Assembly: GCA_964531675.1 (NCBI GenBank)
Contig: CAZHFW010000015.1
Span: 22,687-86,686, forward strand
Length of the DNA stretch: 64,000 nucleotides
Direction: 5' to 3'
From: CAZHFW01 sp964531675
GTDB taxonomy: Bacteria; Planctomycetota; Phycisphaerae; Phycisphaerales; UBA1924
Positions 16,023 through 25,121 of the stretch are shown here, in pieces (the stretch's first letter is position 1; each line of letters opens with the position of its first letter). The position numbers were made by a program, and so were the translations under genes. The notes under the pieces were generated by a model, which made no database searches, was not told the origin of the DNA, and worked only from the letters and a program-made list of their open reading frames with translations.

Positions 16023-19000
16023 ATGTTCACGTTCCGCGCCCGCATGGGCATGCTTGCGCTGGTCGCCTTCGCGTCCACCGCGATCGCCCAGCCCTCCTCG
16101 GTGGAGCACACGCCCGCCACCCAGACGTTCAATCAGGCCTCGGGGATCACCCAGCGCGAGCCCGACGTGCCGCGGGATGGCGAGGCGGTGGACTTGTACC
16201 TCCGCGTGTCGTTCCAGTTCACCTATGACCGCGTGTGCGTGTACTACACCACCGACGGGTCGGAGCCCTCGGGCTCCTTCGGCTCGCCGACCGGGACGAC
16301 GCAGGTCCTGCGCAACGATCTGGGCTCGGTGAACTTCCTCTACAACGAGTCCAGCGGCGGGACGCGCGATTGGTGGAAGGCCACCCTCCCCGCGGGCACG
16401 CGCTCCTACGGCCAGACCATCAAGTACAAGCTCTCGGCGTGGAAGCCCTTTGTTGGTTCCGAAGTCTTCGCCAACGGCGGGGCCTCGTACGCCTTCACGA
16501 ACAAGATCGCCTGGCCCGGCGCCGGCGCTGGTCAGGCCAATCCTGCCGCTGGCTATCCCCCGGTCACGTTCTGGAAGGAAGAGGCGATCTTCGGTAACAC
16601 CTACACCGCTGGTCAGCTTGATCAGAACGGCACGGTCTACGACTTCCACTTCCCCACGCCCGGCGGTGTCAACGGCGTGGGCACCCGCAACGAGGGCTAC
16701 GTCGACGGCGTCGACACCTTCCCCGCGGGCCTTCCCTCCGGCTGGCGCGGACAGATGCACCTCAACCAGGCCATGCCCGGCATCCGCGTCGACGGCGTGA
16801 CGCACTGGCTCTCCAATCCCAACGGCGTGAGCTTCCAGAACGTCCAGCAGGCCTACGTCAACGACTCCAACACCATCGCGACCTCGCAGCGCCTCTTCCA
16901 GGCCGGCTCGGACATCAACGTCCAGCAGTACGACTTTGCCCCCATCGGCGTCACCTTCCCGAACGACGGCGGCGGCAATCCCCAGCGCCACATCTACATC
17001 AAGCGCCTGATCCTCACCAACAACGGCGTCTCCACCAAGACCGCGTACGTCTACTGGTACGTCGACCCCGCGATCAACGGCGGCGATGACTACGACTCCA
17101 TGTTCGTCGATCCCTCCAAGGCCGCGATGGTCGCGTACGACAACACGTACCGCGTCGTGACCGGCACCGGCACGGGTTTCACCAGCCCCAACGAGTACAA
17201 CCCCACGACCTTCGGGGGTTACGAGAAGAACAAGTCCCTCTACCTGGCCAGCGCGATGAAGGTGCTCAACAGCTCCGGCGCGATCCAGACCACCGCGACC
17301 GACTTCTGGCGCGACTCCTCCTCCGACAATGGCCAGGGCTGGATGGGCGCTCCGGTCACCCTGCCTCCGGGGCAGAACGTCGAGGTCGATTTCATCATGG
17401 CCGGCGGCGTGGACAACTTCGCGGGCGCGACCGGGACCTACACCTTCGCGCTCTCCAACGTCATCCAGTGGTTCTACAACACGTCCATCTCGGGCCTGCA
17501 GAACACCACCGACGCGTACTGGTCCAACTGGCTCAACTCGGGCGTGACCGTGACGACGCCCGACGCGGACGTGAACAAGGTCATGCGGCGCGGCCTGCTG
17601 GCGACGGCGCTGCATTGCGATGCGGTGAACGGCGGCGTGATCGCCGGGTTCCACAACGGCGCGTATCCGTACGTCTGGCCCCGTGACGCGGTCTATGCCG
17701 CGATCACGCTGGCGCGGACGGGCCACCTGACCGAGGCCCGCAACGTGTACGAGTGGATGAAGAACACGACGTACCGCGACTTCGAGCCCTGGGGCCGCAA
17801 GGGCTTCTGGAAGCAGAAGTACTCCACCGATGGCTACGTGATCTGGGGCGCGCCGCAGATCGACGAGACCGCGGTCTTCCCGTGGGGCGTGTACTACCAG
17901 TACCTCATGACGGCGGATGCGTCGGTGCTCAGCTCGTACGTCGAGCAGGTGCGCGATTCGGTGCAGAGCATGACGCGCGACTCGAGCGACTCACGCCTGC
18001 GCTACGAAGAGGCGTACAACCTGGTGTACTCCAACAACGTGTGGGAGGACTCCTACGACACGTTCATCTACTCGAACGCCAACATCGTCAAGGGCCTGCG
18101 CGACGCGGGCTCGATCTTCTCGGCGATGGGGCTCAGTTCCGAGGCGAACGACGCGGTGAACAAGGCCAACACCGTCAAGGCCGGTCTGGATGGACGTCTG
18201 GACTGGGATGGCGAGAACACCGACATCTCCCAGCTCGGCATCGTCTACCCATTCCAGGTCTACGCGCCAACCGACTTCCGCTCAGCGCGGGTCATCGACC
18301 GCATCAACGGCGTCAAGAAGAAGTTCAACAACACCTACTGCTGCTCCGAGCCCCTCATCAACTACTCGGGCCAGCACCAGGACACCATCAACCGCTACTG
18401 GGGTGATGGCTACTGGAACGGCGGCCCCTGGTTCCTCTCGACGCTCTGGTACGGCCTGTTCTACGCCGAGCGCGCCGACTACACCTCGGGCACGGGCGAC
18501 ATCGACAACCACAAGTACCGCCTCGACCTCATGATCGATCGCCTCGGCCCCGCGGGTCTGGGCGCCGAGCAGATCTCGTACAACAACTCGCTGCTCTATC
18601 CCAACTTCGTGCTGCAGACCGCCTGGCCCAACGCGTGGGAGTCCATGAGCACGCTCGTCGACAGCGTCATGGCCTTCCTCGACTTTGCGCCCGATGCTCC
18701 CAGCAACACGTTCCGCATCGATCCCAAGCTCCCGAGCGACTGGACCACGATGACGTTCAACAACGTGACGCTGGTGCACACGCCCTCGGGCCACACCCAC
18801 AAGGTGCGCGTCGAGGTGATCAACGACGAGCCTTCGACGTCGGTGACGGTCAATCTCACCAACCTCTCGGGCTTCGCGGTCAACGCCGACGTCAACCCGC
18901 GCATCCCCAGCGGCCAGCCCGCCAAGCTCGGCGTCTGCTCCGTCAGCGTCAACGGCTCGCCCCTGCTGGCGGGCGTGGACTACACGCACGATCCCAGCAC

Positions 19001-19244
19001 CGGCCGCGTGGACATCGCCCCGCAGGCGCTGGCGACCGGCGCAAACGCGGTGACCTCGATCGTCGTGACCTACGGCATCTCGGCCGACGTCACGGGTGAT
19101 GGACAGCTCGATCTGGCCGACTTCTTCCAGTTCCTGGGCGACTTCGACACCACCTCTCCCGGCGCCGACATCGACGGCGTCCCGGGCGTGGACCTCGGTG
19201 ACTTCTTCGCCTTCCTGGGCGCGTTCGACCAGAACTGCTTCTGA
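16023..19244 (+). CDS. Secreted GH15 glucoamylase-like enzyme with dockerin-like repeats
   Basis: 1073 residues. A signal peptide (about 1-23, ending STAIAQ) is followed by an N-terminal beta-rich super-sandwich region to about residue 500. The (alpha/alpha)6 catalytic domain begins near NKVMRRGLLATALH and carries YVWPRDA (W552-D555), the GH15 substrate-site signature, then VWEDSYDTFIYSNA and GGPWFLSTLWYG. Enzymes of this family release glucose from the non-reducing ends of starch or glucans. The last ~60 residues hold two dockerin-like repeats (DVTGDGQLDLADFFQFLGDF, then GVDLGDFFAFLGAFD) and end DQNCF. The start is supported by AAGGGAG upstream, and a strong terminator follows the stop. Family confident; glucan linkage preference unknown. 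Confidence 0.9.
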   Translation: MFTFRARMGMLALVAFASTAIAQPSSVEHTPATQTFNQASGITQREPDVPRDGEAVDLYLRVSFQFTYDRVCVYYTTDGSEPSGSFGSPTGTTQVLRNDLGSVNFLYNESSGGTRDWWKATLPAGTRSYGQTIKYKLSAWKPFVGSEVFANGGASYAFTNKIAWPGAGAGQANPAAGYPPVTFWKEEAIFGNTYTAGQLDQNGTVYDFHFPTPGGVNGVGTRNEGYVDGVDTFPAGLPSGWRGQMHLNQAMPGIRVDGVTHWLSNPNGVSFQNVQQAYVNDSNTIATSQRLFQAGSDINVQQYDFAPIGVTFPNDGGGNPQRHIYIKRLILTNNGVSTKTAYVYWYVDPAINGGDDYDSMFVDPSKAAMVAYDNTYRVVTGTGTGFTSPNEYNPTTFGGYEKNKSLYLASAMKVLNSSGAIQTTATDFWRDSSSDNGQGWMGAPVTLPPGQNVEVDFIMAGGVDNFAGATGTYTFALSNVIQWFYNTSISGLQNTTDAYWSNWLNSGVTVTTPDADVNKVMRRGLLATALHCDAVNGGVIAGFHNGAYPYVWPRDAVYAAITLARTGHLTEARNVYEWMKNTTYRDFEPWGRKGFWKQKYSTDGYVIWGAPQIDETAVFPWGVYYQYLMTADASVLSSYVEQVRDSVQSMTRDSSDSRLRYEEAYNLVYSNNVWEDSYDTFIYSNANIVKGLRDAGSIFSAMGLSSEANDAVNKANTVKAGLDGRLDWDGENTDISQLGIVYPFQVYAPTDFRSARVIDRINGVKKKFNNTYCCSEPLINYSGQHQDTINRYWGDGYWNGGPWFLSTLWYGLFYAERADYTSGTGDIDNHKYRLDLMIDRLGPAGLGAEQISYNNSLLYPNFVLQTAWPNAWESMSTLVDSVMAFLDFAPDAPSNTFRIDPKLPSDWTTMTFNNVTLVHTPSGHTHKVRVEVINDEPSTSVTVNLTNLSGFAVNADVNPRIPSGQPAKLGVCSVSVNGSPLLAGVDYTHDPSTGRVDIAPQALATGANAVTSIVVTYGISADVTGDGQLDLADFFQFLGDFDTTSPGADIDGVPGVDLGDFFAFLGAFDQNCF

Positions 19245-19264
19245 TCCCTCCGCCGTTCGCCCCC

Positions 19265-19296
19265 AAAGGCCCGCGCCCGACGCGCGGGCCTTTTTT
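19265..19296 (+). terminator. Rho-independent terminator of the glucoamylase gene
   Basis: A 12-bp stem, AAAGGCCCGCGC (19265-19276) with GCGCGGGCCTTT (19282-19293), followed by a T run. Confidence 0.92.
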
Positions 19297-19615
19297 CATG
19301 CGCGAGCGTGGGTTATGGGTGAATAGTCACCAGAACAATTCCAGAAACGTCTTGATACGAATCAAAGCTGTTTTTTATAGGACGCAAATCTCCAGAGACA
19401 GCCCAAATCGATGCTGTATTGCTCCGATTTCGGACCTTCGGCGAGCTTGTGCTGTCAAATCACGCATGAAATCAAGCGATTTCACGGGCTCCCGCGCAGC
19501 CATGAATATACAGTGCTGACGAGTCTTCGCGACCTGGTGGTCGTCGGAGCGCAATATTGTGCCCTTGTCGGGAGCTTCAGGGGCCTGAGCCAGGACGTGG
19601 GACGGAGGAACGGTC
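19297..19615 (+). promoter_or_regulatory. AT-rich upstream region of the first HAF-repeat gene
   Basis: 319 bp, clearly richer in A and T than the flanking genes. A perfect inverted repeat TGAAATC-AAGC-GATTTCA lies at 19467-19484. Further GATTTC or AAATC words lie nearby. The same words recur upstream of the second HAF gene at 22485. A run TTTTTTATAG near 19371 could belong to a promoter. Confidence 0.5.
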
Positions 19616-20833
19616 ATGAGCAGAACGGTGTTCGCGGTGGTGGCGGTGGCGGGTCTTGCGACGACGGCGGCGGCGGGCCCGGGCTCGCTGGTCAGCATCG
19701 GCGACCTGCCGGGCGGCGCGGTTTCGAGCGAGGCCTTTGGTGTTTCGCCCGACGGCCAGATCGTCGTCGGTACTTCGGCGGTGAGTCCCACCATCGGACA
19801 CGCGGTGGCGTGGACCCGTGACGGCGGGCTCGTTGACCTGGGCCTCAAGTCGGGCGGCACGCTCCGTGCGGCCTACTCGGTCACCAACAACGGCCAGTTC
19901 TCCGGCGAGACCACCGTGCCGCAGGCTGCCCGCGGTTCCATCGCGGCTCCCGCGATCACGCTCCTGCCCGGTTCGGTCTCCGGCGGCTTCTTCGGTTCCG
20001 CGGGGCTGGCCATCAGCGCCGACGGCACCCGCGTCGTCGGTTCCCGCGAGCTCTCGGGCTTCGTGATCGAGTCCTGCTTCTGGGACGGCACGAGCGTTCA
20101 GAGCATCGGCAATCTCGCGTCCGATCCGTTCCTCTCGCTCGCGCAGGGCGTGTCGGCCGATGGGGCCGTCATCGTCGGCCAGAGCGACACCGACGCGGGC
20201 TACGCGGCGTACCGCTGGACCTCCGGCTCCGGCGCCGTCCAGCTTCCTTCGCTCCCCGACGCGCCCACCGAGAACACCAACGCCAATGGCGTGTCGCGCG
20301 ATGGCCTGGTCATCGTCGGCAGCGGCGCCAACGAGAATGGCAGCACCCGCGCGGTGAAGTGGGTCGAAGGACAGGTTGAACTGCTCCCGGGCCAGACCGG
20401 CTTCGGCGACGCCCTGGCGACCAACCTCGATGGCTCGGTCATCGTGGGCCGTGCGGTCGCGGGCGGGCCCACCGCGGTCGCGGTCATCTGGGACGCCAAT
20501 GGCTTCCGCACCCTCACCGCGGCCCTGACCGCCAAGGGCGTGGATGTCACGGGCTGGACCCTCAAGTCCGCGGCCAGCGTGTCGGATGATGGCAAGACCA
20601 TCGTCGGCACCGCCACCGATCCAAGCGGCAACACCGTCGGCTTTGTCGCCTACCTCGGCACCGATTGCGTCGCCGACGTGAACAACGACAACAGCGTGGA
20701 TCTCGGCGACTTCTTCGACTTCTTCAACGCCTTCGACCAGAACACCCTGCCCACCGCGGATGTGAACTACGACCTTACGGTCGACCTTGGCGACTTCTTC
20801 GACTTCTTCAATGGCTTCGACGCTGGCTGCTGA
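19616..20833 (+). CDS. HAF-repeat exported protein with dockerin-like C-terminus
   Basis: 405 residues with a signal peptide over about 1-20 and GGAGG upstream of the ATG. The body is a series of repeats of about 45 residues of the HAF type, each with a turn such as GVSPDGQIVVG, ISADGTRVVG, VSADGAVIVG and VSRDGLVIVG. These probably build a beta-propeller or solenoid. The C-terminal 60 residues hold two dockerin-like units (DVNNDNSVDLGDFFDFFNAF and YDLTVDLGDFFDFFNGFD) and end AGC. It resembles the protein at 22485 in architecture and is probably a paralogue. No enzyme activity can be assigned; surface location is inferred. Confidence 0.85.
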   Translation: MSRTVFAVVAVAGLATTAAAGPGSLVSIGDLPGGAVSSEAFGVSPDGQIVVGTSAVSPTIGHAVAWTRDGGLVDLGLKSGGTLRAAYSVTNNGQFSGETTVPQAARGSIAAPAITLLPGSVSGGFFGSAGLAISADGTRVVGSRELSGFVIESCFWDGTSVQSIGNLASDPFLSLAQGVSADGAVIVGQSDTDAGYAAYRWTSGSGAVQLPSLPDAPTENTNANGVSRDGLVIVGSGANENGSTRAVKWVEGQVELLPGQTGFGDALATNLDGSVIVGRAVAGGPTAVAVIWDANGFRTLTAALTAKGVDVTGWTLKSAASVSDDGKTIVGTATDPSGNTVGFVAYLGTDCVADVNNDNSVDLGDFFDFFNAFDQNTLPTADVNYDLTVDLGDFFDFFNGFDAGC

Positions 20834-20873
20834 TCAGACCTTGGTCTGAACGGACCGAACGACATCGAACACG

Positions 20874-20907
20874 AACGCCGGAGGCCCAGAATGCCCCGGC
20901 GTTTTTT
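20874..20907 (+). terminator. Rho-independent terminator of the first HAF-repeat gene
   Basis: AACGCCGG (20874-20881) pairs with CCGGCGTT (20896-20903) across a 14-nt loop and is followed by a T run. Confidence 0.85.
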
Positions 20908-20946
20908 CATGCCTGTGCTGCGGTGGATGAACGCGAGCGCGGGTGC

Positions 20947-22287
20947 TCAGGCGCTGGGCTGGCCGACGTGTTCGAAGAACATCGCGTAGCCGGCGCGCCA
21001 GATCGGCCAGACCACTTCGCAGCGGAAGCCGACGAACTCGGAGGGGTCCCAGCGGATGTGATCGAAGAAGTAGCGGGTGAGCTCGGCGTGGCGCGGGTAG
21101 AGCTCGCTCCCCGCGTTGGTGAGGCCATTGCCGAGGAGCTGAAGTCGGGGCTGCGCGGGAAGGCGCGTGACCCAGCGTTCTTCGGGCGGCGCGCTGAGGC
21201 CCGGGTTCCAGAGCTGGGCTTCGATGCTCGGGCGGTACTGGCGCTCGATGCCTCGATGGAGGAAGACATCGAGGATGAGGCGGCGCGTGGGGCAGCTCAC
21301 CAGCGACCACACCGCGTCGAGTGTGTGCTGGTTGGTTTCGGGGTCGATCATCGGCCCGTAGCCTCGGATCGCGGTGACGACGTCGAAGCTCTGCGTGCGT
21401 GAACCGGCGGCCGGATCGACGACCTGCAAGAGTTTGCCGCGATCGCCGCGGGAGGTGACCATCGGGAGCGGATCGGACGTGAAGGGCTTGAGGATGGCCT
21501 CGGGTGTGCGGCCGCGGGGCGCCTGGTTGTTGAGAAGGCTCAAGCCGCCGGGCTGATCATCGGTCGCGAGCGTGTTGCCCGAAGAGAGGACCATGGGCAT
21601 GCCGCCGGGGGAGACCAGGCTTCCGATGAGCCCCTTGGCCATCGCGTGCTCGAGCACGCCCGGGCGCTCGGGGGATTCGCGGAAGGCGTAGACGCTCAGC
21701 GCGACATCGCACGCACGGCCCGTCACCTGGGCTGCGGTCTCAAAGAGCCCGCGCCTGGAGTCGGCGGACGCGAAGGCTGCGTCGGAGTTCTGATTGGTCA
21801 CGCCCGGCGCGCCGAGGCGCTCGACGAGCTTGGTGTGGCTTCCCGCCAGCGCCGCGATGAGTTGTTCGAACTGCTCAACCGCCGATTCGCCCGATTCGAT
21901 ATCGGCGGCTTGTAGCCCCGCGCGGCGCAGGCCTTCCAGGAACTGACGCAGTCCCTCGACACCCGGGAGCTTGGAGAGGATCGTGACCGAGCCGGGCGAC
22001 TCGGCAGCGGCCGAGACCACGCGCTGACAGGTCACGCGGAGAACGCCCAGCTGCCTGGACATGCTGCTGGCGCCGCGGGCCGCCGGGGGAAGCAGACCGA
22101 TGAGCCGTCCAAGCTCGGCGTGCAGGCGCAGGGCCACGCGTTCGGCCTCGGCGAGCTCCTGAGCCGAGAGCGGCGTGATCTGACGTGATCTGAGTACAGC
22201 CCCAGCGCCTGGCATGACACGCACGATACCGTCCGGGCCGGTGCTCGTGGGGCGTCGAATCGGGGAATATCCAAACCTTTCTGGCAT
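20947..22287 (-). CDS. Hypothetical protein, 446 residues
   Basis: A long soluble-looking protein that I do not recognise. The start is uncertain: ATG at 22285-22287 (MPERFGYS) or at 22215 (MPGAGAVLRS); neither has a convincing ribosome-binding site, and the frame stays open further upstream. The N-terminal half is helical with heptad-like stretches (LSAQELAEAERVALRLHAEL, then VEGLRQFLEGLRRAGLQAAD). The C-terminal half is mixed, with many aromatic residues near the end (YFFDHIRWDPSEFVGFRCEV). No signal peptide or membrane segment is evident. The gene is divergent from the HAF-repeat gene at 22485 and shares its palindrome-rich promoter region. Confidence 0.65.
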   Translation of the reverse strand: MPERFGYSPIRRPTSTGPDGIVRVMPGAGAVLRSRQITPLSAQELAEAERVALRLHAELGRLIGLLPPAARGASSMSRQLGVLRVTCQRVVSAAAESPGSVTILSKLPGVEGLRQFLEGLRRAGLQAADIESGESAVEQFEQLIAALAGSHTKLVERLGAPGVTNQNSDAAFASADSRRGLFETAAQVTGRACDVALSVYAFRESPERPGVLEHAMAKGLIGSLVSPGGMPMVLSSGNTLATDDQPGGLSLLNNQAPRGRTPEAILKPFTSDPLPMVTSRGDRGKLLQVVDPAAGSRTQSFDVVTAIRGYGPMIDPETNQHTLDAVWSLVSCPTRRLILDVFLHRGIERQYRPSIEAQLWNPGLSAPPEERWVTRLPAQPRLQLLGNGLTNAGSELYPRHAELTRYFFDHIRWDPSEFVGFRCEVVWPIWRAGYAMFFEHVGQPSA

Positions 22288-22328
22288 GGATTCTGATTCT
22301 TTATTATCGGACGCACTGCGGAAATGCA

Positions 22329-22358
22329 GGATTTCCTGGGGGAGGGTGACGGAAATCC
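22329..22358. promoter_or_regulatory. Inverted repeat in the 22.3-22.5 kb divergent promoter region
   Basis: GGATTTCC (22329-22336) and GGAAATCC (22351-22358) are exact inverted copies 14 bp apart. They share the GATTTC/GAAATC words with the larger palindrome at 22391-22431, so both may bind one regulator. Confidence 0.5.
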
Positions 22359-22390
22359 GAGGATTCAACATCCGAAGAAAGGGGAAAGCT

Positions 22391-22431
22391 CTTGATTTCA
22401 GAACTGTACTGAGTACATTCTGGAAATCAAG
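22391..22431. promoter_or_regulatory. 41-bp imperfect palindrome upstream of the second HAF gene
   Basis: The outer arms CTTGATTTC and GAAATCAAG match exactly, and the interior (around GTACTGAGTAC) continues the symmetry with one indel. It lies about 55 bp upstream of the ATG at 22485, in a locally AT-rich stretch. It could be an operator or a leader hairpin. Confidence 0.6.
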
Positions 22432-22484
22432 CCCTGCGTTGGTGGTCGGGCTTCCTCGAACGGACACGAATCGGAAGGACTGCG

Positions 22485-23708
22485 ATGAACGCGAAGATCT
22501 TGGCTCTGGTGGCGGCGGCGTGTGCAGCGGACGTGGCGATGGCCACCGATCCCTATCGCGCGATCAGCCTGGGAACCCTTGAAGGCGGCACGGGCTCGGT
22601 CGCCTGGGGCATCAACAACCGCAAGCAGGTGGTCGGGCAAGCCGACGACGCGCTGGGCAACGGCCGGGCGTTCGTCTGGGAGAACGGCCTGATGACCGAG
22701 CTCCCGATGCTCCCCAGCGGCGGGCCGGCTTGGGCGTATTCGATCAATGACTCGGGTGTGATCGTCGGCGAGTGCAAGGATGAGAACTCCGTGAGCCGTC
22801 CGGTCATGTGGCAGAAGGACAAGGACGGGAACTACCAGATCACCGACCTTGGCACGCTCGCCAAGGACGGCGCCGGCTTCGGCGTCGCGATGCGGATCAA
22901 CAACGCGGGAGAGATCGTGGGCTACGCGACCGCGGTCTCCCCCGGGCCTTACCACGCGTTCCTGATCACCGACGGGAACATGATCGATCTGGGCACCCTC
23001 GATTACACGGGCAACTTCGCGTACTCGCAGGGCCTGGGCATCAACGAAATGGGCCACACCTCGGGCTTTGCCTACCGCACCTTCGGCGGGCCCGAGCACG
23101 GCTTCTTCTCCGGCGATCGCGGCCAGGTCGACATCACCCCGACCGACCGCTATGGCCTGGCCCAGTGGCACTCCCTCAATGACGCCGACGTCATGACGGG
23201 CTGGGTTGGCGGCTCGACGACCGGCGGCGCGTTCCGTGCGGCGATCTACTCGCCCGACAACGGCATCGAACTGCTCCCCTTGATTGCCGATGCCACCGAT
23301 GGCTACGCCTACGACATCAACGAGTCCGGCCGTGTGGTCGGCGAGATGTTCTTCCCCGACACCATCTCCACCTTCTGGAGCTTCACGTACCACAACGGCG
23401 TGAGCACCGACATGTCGGGCATGGCGCCCGAGGTCGGCTACCTCAGCACGCTCCGTGCGGTGAACAACTCGGGCGATATGGTCGGCACAGCGGACGCGCC
23501 GGGTGGGCCCATGGCTGTCCTGCTCCGGCCGGCCTGCGCCGCCGACCTGAATGACGACGGCGTCATCGACCTCTCGGACTTCTTCGCCTTCTTCAACGCC
23601 TTTGACACCTCCGATCCCGCGGCGGACGTGGATGACGCGTACGGCGTGGACCTGGGTGACTTCTTCGCCTTCTTCAACGCCTTCGACTCCAACTGCGGCG
23701 CGGTGTGA
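22485..23708 (+). CDS. HAF-repeat exported protein with dockerin-like C-terminus (second copy)
   Basis: 407 residues, with GGAAGGA upstream of the ATG and a short signal peptide (about 1-20). HAF repeats are clear: LGTLEGGTGSVAWGINNRKQ, YSINDSGVIVGE, MRINNAGEIVGY, LGINEMGHTSGF and YDINESGRVVGE. The C-terminus has the paired dockerin-like units (DLNDDGVIDLSDFFAFFNAF, then GVDLGDFFAFFNAFD) and ends SNCGAV, so its Cys is four residues from the end. The body differs clearly in sequence from the 19616 protein, so if paralogous they are old duplicates. Function unknown; surface display is inferred from the tail. Confidence 0.86.
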   Translation: MNAKILALVAAACAADVAMATDPYRAISLGTLEGGTGSVAWGINNRKQVVGQADDALGNGRAFVWENGLMTELPMLPSGGPAWAYSINDSGVIVGECKDENSVSRPVMWQKDKDGNYQITDLGTLAKDGAGFGVAMRINNAGEIVGYATAVSPGPYHAFLITDGNMIDLGTLDYTGNFAYSQGLGINEMGHTSGFAYRTFGGPEHGFFSGDRGQVDITPTDRYGLAQWHSLNDADVMTGWVGGSTTGGAFRAAIYSPDNGIELLPLIADATDGYAYDINESGRVVGEMFFPDTISTFWSFTYHNGVSTDMSGMAPEVGYLSTLRAVNNSGDMVGTADAPGGPMAVLLRPACAADLNDDGVIDLSDFFAFFNAFDTSDPAADVDDAYGVDLGDFFAFFNAFDSNCGAV

Positions 23709-23757
23709 GTCGTGCGTGGCGCTTGCTCGCCACGCCGGTCATGCCGGGCACGCCGGT

Positions 23758-23846
23758 CAGAGCCGTGCGGCGCAAGCCGCCGGATCCTGATCGAAAGGTT
23801 GTGAGGTTCTGGGCCGCGTGCCGGCAGCTTGCGCTGCTCGGCTCTG
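23758..23846. repeat. REPIN-like element, family II, copy A
   Basis: 89 bp with inverted ends that start CAGAGCCG. Each end holds a hairpin with a GCAA-type loop: GCGGC-GCAA-GCCGC at the left and, on the opposite strand, GCAGC-GCAA-GCTGC at the right. Related elements lie at 28532-28622 and 63124-63204, with a half element at 25511-25537. It occupies part of the 340-bp gap after the second HAF gene; the rest of that gap shows nothing else except the terminator at 23988-24019. Confidence 0.85.
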
Positions 23847-23987
23847 ACGGGGCCGGACCTTGATCGAGCACCCCATCGGGCTCGTCCGTCGGAGGGTTTA
23901 CCCCAACCTCCGGCGGGCGGGTCCGCCTCTTCCGACGCTCACGGGACACCGTGGGCGTTGTTGTTTTTGAGAGCGCACCGGCCAACG

Positions 23988-24019
23988 AAAACGCCCGCAG
24001 CATGTGCGTGCGGCGGGCG
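23988..24019 (-). terminator. Probable terminator of the 24049 gene
   Basis: On the minus strand CGCCCGC and GCGGGCG form a 7-bp stem across a 14-nt loop, followed by TTTT. It lies about 30 bp past the stop. Confidence 0.6.
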
Positions 24020-24048
24020 GTGTGGGCGTGTGGAATGAAACGAGCGGA

Positions 24049-24798
24049 TCAGTCGCGACGCCGGCGTGCAAATCCGGCCAGCGTGAAGGCTGCCAGCGCG
24101 CCGGCACCGGGCGCGGGGACGACTTGGAGATTGAATGAGAAGCTCCCGACGCCCGACCAGCCGCCGGTGGGCGGGCGCTCGCCGACGCCGAACTGGGTGG
24201 CCTCGCCGAGGATTTCGTAGATGCCCGCGGGAAGGGTGGTCTCAAGGTGGATGGGCGCGCCGATTTCCCAGTTTGGGCCGTTGATGTAGCCGGTCTCGAC
24301 TTCGCCCAGGACCGCGTTGGTGGAGAGGTTCTTGAAGCGCATCGTGACGGGCTTTGCGGGGCCGGTCCAGAACGCGAAGGTGGCGGTGTTGATGGCGCCG
24401 TCGAAGACGATCTGGGTGGGGGAGGCCAGGGAGAAGACGATCTTCACGCGTGAGAGGGCGCGAGCGTCGCGCGAGTCGGTGACGAGGCGCTGTGTGGCGT
24501 AGGCGGAGACCGCTCCCTGGCCTGAGATGGAGGTGGGGGAGATGGAAGAGGACTGGCTGCCGGTGGCGCCGGCGGAGGAGTTGAAGGCGGTCACGCTGCC
24601 GGTGTCCGACCAGGAGTTGAAATCGGGCGCGCTGGAAAAGAAAACGGGCTGGTCCTGGAAGCCGCTGGCGCTGGAGTAGTTGGCGCCCAGATCGATCCGG
24701 CGATCCTGGCCTGTGACGTTGAGTTGTGCGCCGGCAGCGTTTGCGAGAGCGAGCGGAAGCACGAGCACCGCGAGCGCGCGGTGAGAGCGGTCGGTCAT
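24049..24798 (-). CDS. Exported surface protein with PEP-CTERM-like sorting tail
   Basis: 249 residues, with AGGAG upstream of the ATG at 24796-24798. A signal peptide covers about residues 1-24 (ending NAAGAQ). The Ser/Thr-rich body (SGSVT-like and TGSQSSSISPTS segments) has no cysteine or catalytic motif that I can see. The C-terminus shows VPAPGAGALAAFTLAGFA followed by RRRRD, a sorting signal of the same type as the proteins at 8671, 46865 and 48429. Function unknown. Confidence 0.8.
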   Translation of the reverse strand: MTDRSHRALAVLVLPLALANAAGAQLNVTGQDRRIDLGANYSSASGFQDQPVFFSSAPDFNSWSDTGSVTAFNSSAGATGSQSSSISPTSISGQGAVSAYATQRLVTDSRDARALSRVKIVFSLASPTQIVFDGAINTATFAFWTGPAKPVTMRFKNLSTNAVLGEVETGYINGPNWEIGAPIHLETTLPAGIYEILGEATQFGVGERPPTGGWSGVGSFSFNLQVVPAPGAGALAAFTLAGFARRRRD

Positions 24799-25121
24799 GG
24801 GCCATTCTCCTGAGGTCCCGCGAGTACTTCTATGACTGAATCACAGATCCAGCCCAAAGCAAGCAAATCCCGGGGATGGGTTGCTGAAGTTCGACCACGG
24901 CGGTGGGAGTCAGGCAGTTGGCCGGGTCGTGGCAGCGCCGATGCGCGCGGCGGTGGGCGTGGACGGCGCAGATCTGTTGCAAGCTGCCGTGTTTGCGTTG
25001 CGCTGGATGCGTTGCTCCGTGAGGGTCAACCCTCTCCGAGTAGAATCGATCTGGCGACCGCGACGCTCCGCGGTTCCTTGCCGCTGCGGGGCAGCTTTGT
25101 TTGTCAAGGCGACGAGATTGC
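24799..25121. other. Intergenic region without recognised gene
   Basis: 323 bp between the divergent genes at 24798 and 25122. Open frames on both strands are Arg/Ala-rich shadows with no ribosome-binding site. No terminator or palindrome stands out. Confidence 0.35.

Noticed and set aside
15966..17726. A 586-codon minus-strand frame over the glucoamylase gene
   Set aside because: Composition is Val/Arg/Gly/Glu-rich with no landmarks, and the + strand carries a signal peptide, a GH15 motif and dockerin-like repeats.
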